Assembly (NCBI GenBank): GCA_024403035.1
Contig: JAKSSP010000002.1
Location: forward strand, 1-64,000
Source: Mogibacterium sp.
GTDB taxonomy: Bacteria; Bacillota; Clostridia; Peptostreptococcales; Anaerovoracaceae
Direction: 5' to 3'
DNA length: 64,000 bases
Below the pieces are notes generated by a model, which was not told the origin of the DNA, searched no databases, and saw only the letters and a list, made by a program, of their open reading frames with translations. Positions 60,923-64,000 of this stretch are shown here, one piece after another (the stretch's first letter is position 1; every line of letters begins with the position of its first letter). The position numbers and the translations under genes are program-made.

Positions 60923-62530
60923 CTAGTACAGACTCTTTACGAGCGTAAGTATATTGGCGCCGTCCTTGTATTCGTAAATTACATCGTCCATGGACTGCTT
61001 TACCATGAAAATACCCAGTCCTCCTACCGGACGTTCATCTGCTGAGAGTGTAACGTCCGGATCCTCTTTAGCAAGCGGGTCATAAGGCTTGCCGTGGTCG
61101 AGGAAGGTGATCTTCACCTGAACAGGATCATCGTTCACTTCTACCCTGACAGTAGCTCTGCCTTTGTCCGGCTTGTAAGCGTACTTGGCTATGTTTATGA
61201 AAATCTCTTCAACAGCAAGGTCTATCTGCATCTGTGACTTCGTTGAGCAGCCTACCTTTTCAAGGCGCTCATCCACGAATGCGGTGACTGTGTCCAGATT
61301 TTCTTCAGTGGCTTCTATATCGAGCTCATCCTTTGGCGCTTCTCTCTTAAGATCCACATCGAAAAGCAAAGTATCGTACTTGTCAAGGAGTTCGATGAGT
61401 TCTTTCGTCCAGAGGTCGATCTCCGCCTTGCGTGCCGGATCCTCAAGACCTTTGCGCCTGATCGATCGTCTGATGAGCCTTGTGTATCCTACTATGCGCG
61501 CCTTGTCTTCCACGCTTTTGATGACCTCTTCATCATCGGTCTCAAGATAAGTACTCAAAGTCTTCTGCCAGAACTTATGCGCTGTCTCAAGGTCAAATCC
61601 CTGGAATTTCTTGATGGCCTCATGATCGATCTCGAAGAATCCGGAGTAAGCGTTGAACATCGAAGCAAGTTCGAATACCGGGTTGCCGACAGCCAGTGTA
61701 TCCATGTCGATGAGCAGCACCTCGTCGTTCTGGAGCTCCAGATTCTTTGTGTGGTAGTCGCCGTGGATCATGTGATTGTCCTGAGGTACGGCTTCTATCA
61801 TGGAAAGCAGTTTCTTTGCCTTGTCTTCAGGCAGGTAGTCCTGCATGAATTTTGCCCAGCCAACGACAGTCTCCTTCATGTCAGGCAGCTTGCCTTCAGG
61901 AACCAGCGTCGAGTGTATGAGCTTGAGCATCTTGACGTACTCCTGTACGCACCAGTCGAGCTTCTCAGGCTCATCGGCGATCATCCTTGAGAAAGACGTC
62001 GCGTTGAGAAACTCGAATACTGAGCCGTAGCTGTCGCCCACGCGCACCACGTCATATGAGATGGCAGTCGGGATCCCGAGTATCAGGGCAAGCCTCGCCA
62101 CCTCACGCTCATGCTGTATGTCATCCAGTGAATCCGGATCATTGAATACCTTGACAACGTTGTCCTTGTCGACACGGTAGATGGTACCGTTTGCGCCGCG
62201 TCCTATCTCCTCGCACCCTTCTACGGATACCTGACGGTAGGCTTTTTCCACGCTCATCATCTCGGTAAATCCTGTCATTTCGAAAACCTCGAACACTTCG
62301 GATGAAACATTTATCACGCGAAGCGTAGGGTTATCCTTTCTGAGCCGCAAGATCACGCGAAGACCGGCACTCGAGATATACTCGAGCGCTGATGCATCAA
62401 GAATAACTGAAACCGGCTTCTTATCGCCTATGGCTTCGTGTATTTCATTCTCGACATCACCGGAATTGCCTGAGTCTATGCGTCCCTCAAGCGCGATCGT
62501 GACGATGTCATTGTCCCATTTGATATTCAT
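60923..62530 (-). CDS. STAS - APH-fold kinase - HATPase fusion regulator
   Basis: 535-residue soluble protein with three modules. (1) STAS anti-sigma-antagonist domain (1-98) with LEYISSAGLRVIL, phosphorylatable serine S54. (2) Aminoglycoside-phosphotransferase-fold kinase (about 103-390): glycine loop EIGRGANGTIY (108-118), K127, catalytic HGDYHTKNL (256-264), metal IDMDT (D275/D277). (3) RsbW/SpoIIAB-like ATPase (about 405-535): N box EEIFINIAKYAY (441-452), DHGKPYDP (478-485), GGLGIF (503-508). The C-terminal domain could phosphorylate STAS serines while the middle kinase acts on an unknown target. The gene follows the free STAS gene by 11 nt. Not an antibiotic-resistance gene. Confidence 0.92.
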   Translation of the reverse strand: MNIKWDNDIVTIALEGRIDSGNSGDVENEIHEAIGDKKPVSVILDASALEYISSAGLRVILRLRKDNPTLRVINVSSEVFEVFEMTGFTEMMSVEKAYRQVSVEGCEEIGRGANGTIYRVDKDNVVKVFNDPDSLDDIQHEREVARLALILGIPTAISYDVVRVGDSYGSVFEFLNATSFSRMIADEPEKLDWCVQEYVKMLKLIHSTLVPEGKLPDMKETVVGWAKFMQDYLPEDKAKKLLSMIEAVPQDNHMIHGDYHTKNLELQNDEVLLIDMDTLAVGNPVFELASMFNAYSGFFEIDHEAIKKFQGFDLETAHKFWQKTLSTYLETDDEEVIKSVEDKARIVGYTRLIRRSIRRKGLEDPARKAEIDLWTKELIELLDKYDTLLFDVDLKREAPKDELDIEATEENLDTVTAFVDERLEKVGCSTKSQMQIDLAVEEIFINIAKYAYKPDKGRATVRVEVNDDPVQVKITFLDHGKPYDPLAKEDPDVTLSADERPVGGLGIFMVKQSMDDVIYEYKDGANILTLVKSLY

Positions 62531-62541
62531 TTACCGTGCTC

Positions 62542-62841
62542 CTACTCAATCGTCAGGATACCTGAAAAGCCCGTTACATCAAAAATCTCGCGGATCTCGT
62601 CGGAGACATTCCTTACTGTCATGCTGCCTTTTACGTTCATGTTCTTCTGTGCTGAAAGCAGCACGCGAAGTCCGGCACTTGAAATATACTCAAGTTCAGT
62701 AAAGTCGAACACCAGACAGCTTGCGCCCTCTGTTGCTGAGTTGAGTTCTTCCTCCAGCTGAGGCGCGGTAAGTGTGTCCAGTCTTCCTTTAAGGGCTATT
62801 ACCATTTCCGTATCATTTGGGGTTTTATTAATATCAAGCAT
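62542..62841 (-). CDS. STAS-domain anti-sigma factor antagonist
   Basis: 99-residue single STAS domain, the size of SpoIIAA/RsbV. ELEYISSAGLRVLL carries the regulatory serine, and the C-terminal half ends with FDVTGFSGILTIE. It is closely similar in sequence to the STAS domain of the next gene, so the pair probably arose by duplication. ATG at 62841 has AGGAGG 8 nt upstream. It likely switches partners with the ATPase domain encoded 11 nt downstream. Confidence 0.92.
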   Translation of the reverse strand: MLDINKTPNDTEMVIALKGRLDTLTAPQLEEELNSATEGASCLVFDFTELEYISSAGLRVLLSAQKNMNVKGSMTVRNVSDEIREIFDVTGFSGILTIE

Positions 62842-62865
62842 ATACAGTTCCTCCTTATCCTGTAT

Positions 62866-62871
62866 ATTATA
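62866..62871 (-). promoter_or_regulatory. Candidate -10 box of the STAS operon
   Basis: TATAAT on the minus strand 25 nt before the STAS start codon; the -35 position (ATACAG) is poor, so the promoter may need an activator or a different sigma factor. Confidence 0.45.
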
Positions 62872-62907
62872 CAATAAATCAGCGAATTCTGTATCTGTTT
62901 AGAGATA

Positions 62908-63999
62908 CTAGAATATAAGTGTTTTATCGCCGGAAGCCGATCTTTCTATGCGGTGAACGCCTCCCTTTCTGTCGGTCAGCGTTTTTTCGGCTACCGGATG
63001 CTCGCTTATCATTAGCGGGATGCCCCTCTCGTCTGAGACACCGGTCTCATGAGAAGGCATGTACAGCTTTACTCCAAGTTCCTTGTACGCAAGTCTCGCC
63101 TGTTCATTGAAGACGTTGAGCCCGTAATCTCCAAAGACCTTGACACCCGCATGACTGAACTTCTCTATCCATCCGAGGTTGCCTATCAGTATGCCACACT
63201 CCATGCACGCGTCTGCTATCTCATCAAAGTGTTCTTCAATGTATCTGTCGAGTTTCCCCTTCGACACGTTCAGTATGTACGGAACTGTGCCCGGTACGAA
63301 TTCCTTTCCTTCGGCCTTTGCCGCCATGAAATCCTCTATCGCGACAGGTCTGATGCCGCTAGCGTCCACCTTGCTCTGCCACTCAGCCGCATCCAGCACA
63401 GATATTCCGAGATCCTCATCATCTCTTATTACGGCGGCCGCATTTCTGCTCAGCGCAGGCGCTCTGTTCTCGATCACCTGCCTTTTGCGGCGTCTGATAA
63501 GTTCTTCAGCCGCTTCGCGTCTCATCCTGTTGACGATGGAAAGAGGCATCATGATGTCATCATCCATCTGTATGTCTATACCGGTAAGTCCGGTGCTGAA
63601 CGGCGTTTCTCCCAGCCTGTCGAGGGAAGATTCTATCCTCTCCCTGTCCGTCGCGACCTTGACCGCGCGCTTTATCACATGGTCCGCGTTTATCTCTACG
63701 CTGCTGTTTGCCCTTACGTCAGTCATGATCAGCACAGGGAACTGTCCCTCTCTTGCGGTGAACGCCATGGTCACAGGCAGCTTCTTTTCAGGTGTCTCAA
63801 GAGCGGTCTCGAGCAGTTTTTTGTCTGTCACCTTGTAGACAGCATCACCCGTGAATGCTCCTCTGGCGAAATCGCCCGCGAGTATGCAGCCGTCTCCTAT
63901 ATCCTTCACGTACGTGACCACTCCGCCAGCAGGCGAATTGACCAGATAGTCATCTTCCTCGCATATGAACTCTATGCCGTCACCCAGATCAAGCATCAT
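62908..63999 (-). CDS. Peptidase U32 family protein, C-terminal part
   Basis: The reading frame is open to the window edge, so this is the 3' portion (at least 363 residues) of a larger gene. The DUF3656-like segment MPLSIVNRMRREAAEELI and the U32 C-terminal barrel part with DRKGGVHRIER match the large U32 proteins, which in E. coli (RlhA, YhbUV) modify or act on RNA rather than simply cleaving collagen. The catalytic N-terminal U32 domain lies outside the window. The ATG near 63999 is probably internal. Confidence 0.8.
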   Translation of the reverse strand: MMLDLGDGIEFICEEDDYLVNSPAGGVVTYVKDIGDGCILAGDFARGAFTGDAVYKVTDKKLLETALETPEKKLPVTMAFTAREGQFPVLIMTDVRANSSVEINADHVIKRAVKVATDRERIESSLDRLGETPFSTGLTGIDIQMDDDIMMPLSIVNRMRREAAEELIRRRKRQVIENRAPALSRNAAAVIRDDEDLGISVLDAAEWQSKVDASGIRPVAIEDFMAAKAEGKEFVPGTVPYILNVSKGKLDRYIEEHFDEIADACMECGILIGNLGWIEKFSHAGVKVFGDYGLNVFNEQARLAYKELGVKLYMPSHETGVSDERGIPLMISEHPVAEKTLTDRKGGVHRIERSASGDKTLIF

Positions 64000-64000
64000 G

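Noticed and set aside
60923-62530. Aminoglycoside phosphotransferase resistance gene
   Set aside because: The APH-type fold sits between STAS and HATPase domains, which fits a regulatory protein; no resistance function can be inferred.
62890-62910. Small hairpin GTATCT/AGATAC at the end of the U32 gene as a terminator
   Set aside because: Only 6 bp and no T run follows on the minus strand.

Overview
The window looks like a chromosomal segment from a low-to-mid GC Gram-positive anaerobe of class Clostridia. The signs are a division and cell wall (dcw) cluster in Firmicutes order, AGGAGG ribosome sites, TTGACA/TATAAT promoters, MutS2, ZapA, a PASTA-bearing FtsI, QueT, the LarB/LarC nickel-cofactor genes and a BaiCD-type flavoenzyme. 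Family XIII/Anaerovoracaceae-like organisms are a guess; nothing here fixes the genus. I see no phage, IS element, CRISPR array, rRNA or integration site. Nearly all genes run on the minus strand; only a cysteine-desulfurase-like enzyme, the flavoenzyme and the alpha-galactosidase/transporter pair run on the plus strand.

Layout. 1-10 kb: housekeeping genes (HU, MurJ, an MTA/SAH-deaminase-type amidohydrolase, Mfd, Pth, Prs, MurC). 10-17 kb: aminotransferase, tandem-domain aldolase, GAPDH, a small zinc-ribbon protein, MnmA, a peptidoglycan-binding-like repeat protein, then ykvI-larB-larC. 18-27.5 kb: M29 aminopeptidase, YhhN protein, a broken lipid-kinase/ferredoxin fusion, a phosphoesterase/HAD pair, a three-tRNA operon (fMet, Leu, Asn), and a peptide operon (DUF819 permease, M19 dipeptidase, VanX-type dipeptidase). 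27.5-35.7 kb: TPR protein, a radical-SAM-like protein without cluster cysteines, argS, mutS2, zapA and an rRNA methyltransferase. 35.7-47 kb: dcw cluster mraZ-rsmH-ftsL | ftsI-mraY-murD-ftsW-murG-ftsQ | ftsZ, without murE, murF or ftsA. 47-57 kb: SDR enzyme, nucleoside kinase, a strongly expressed OYE-type flavoenzyme, a structured RNA, and a cell-surface DUF4015 protein divergent from a GH36 alpha-galactosidase and its GPH transporter. 57-64 kb: queT with a possible preQ1 riboswitch, glycerate kinase plus hydroxyacid dehydrogenase, an 11-mer repeat protein, a STAS plus STAS-kinase-HATPase regulatory pair, and the 3' part of a U32 peptidase.

The items most worth following are: (1) a DUF4080-type radical SAM protein whose CxxxCxxC motif is Thr/Thr/Ser, coupled to a TPR protein; (2) an about 200-nt highly structured minus-strand RNA at 52237-52436 with a 20-bp closing helix that takes in the end of a coding gene; (3) a single protein fusing an anti-sigma antagonist (STAS), an aminoglycoside-phosphotransferase-fold kinase and an RsbW-like ATPase, next to a free STAS protein; (4) a lipid kinase-ferredoxin fusion inactivated by a stop codon and a frameshift; (5) a cytoplasmic protein built of exact 20-residue peptidoglycan-binding-like mini-repeats; and (6) a tRNA promoter whose -35 box sits in the centre of a 15-bp palindrome.

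All coordinates and motifs were read by eye. Family names come from motif recognition, not from database searches.
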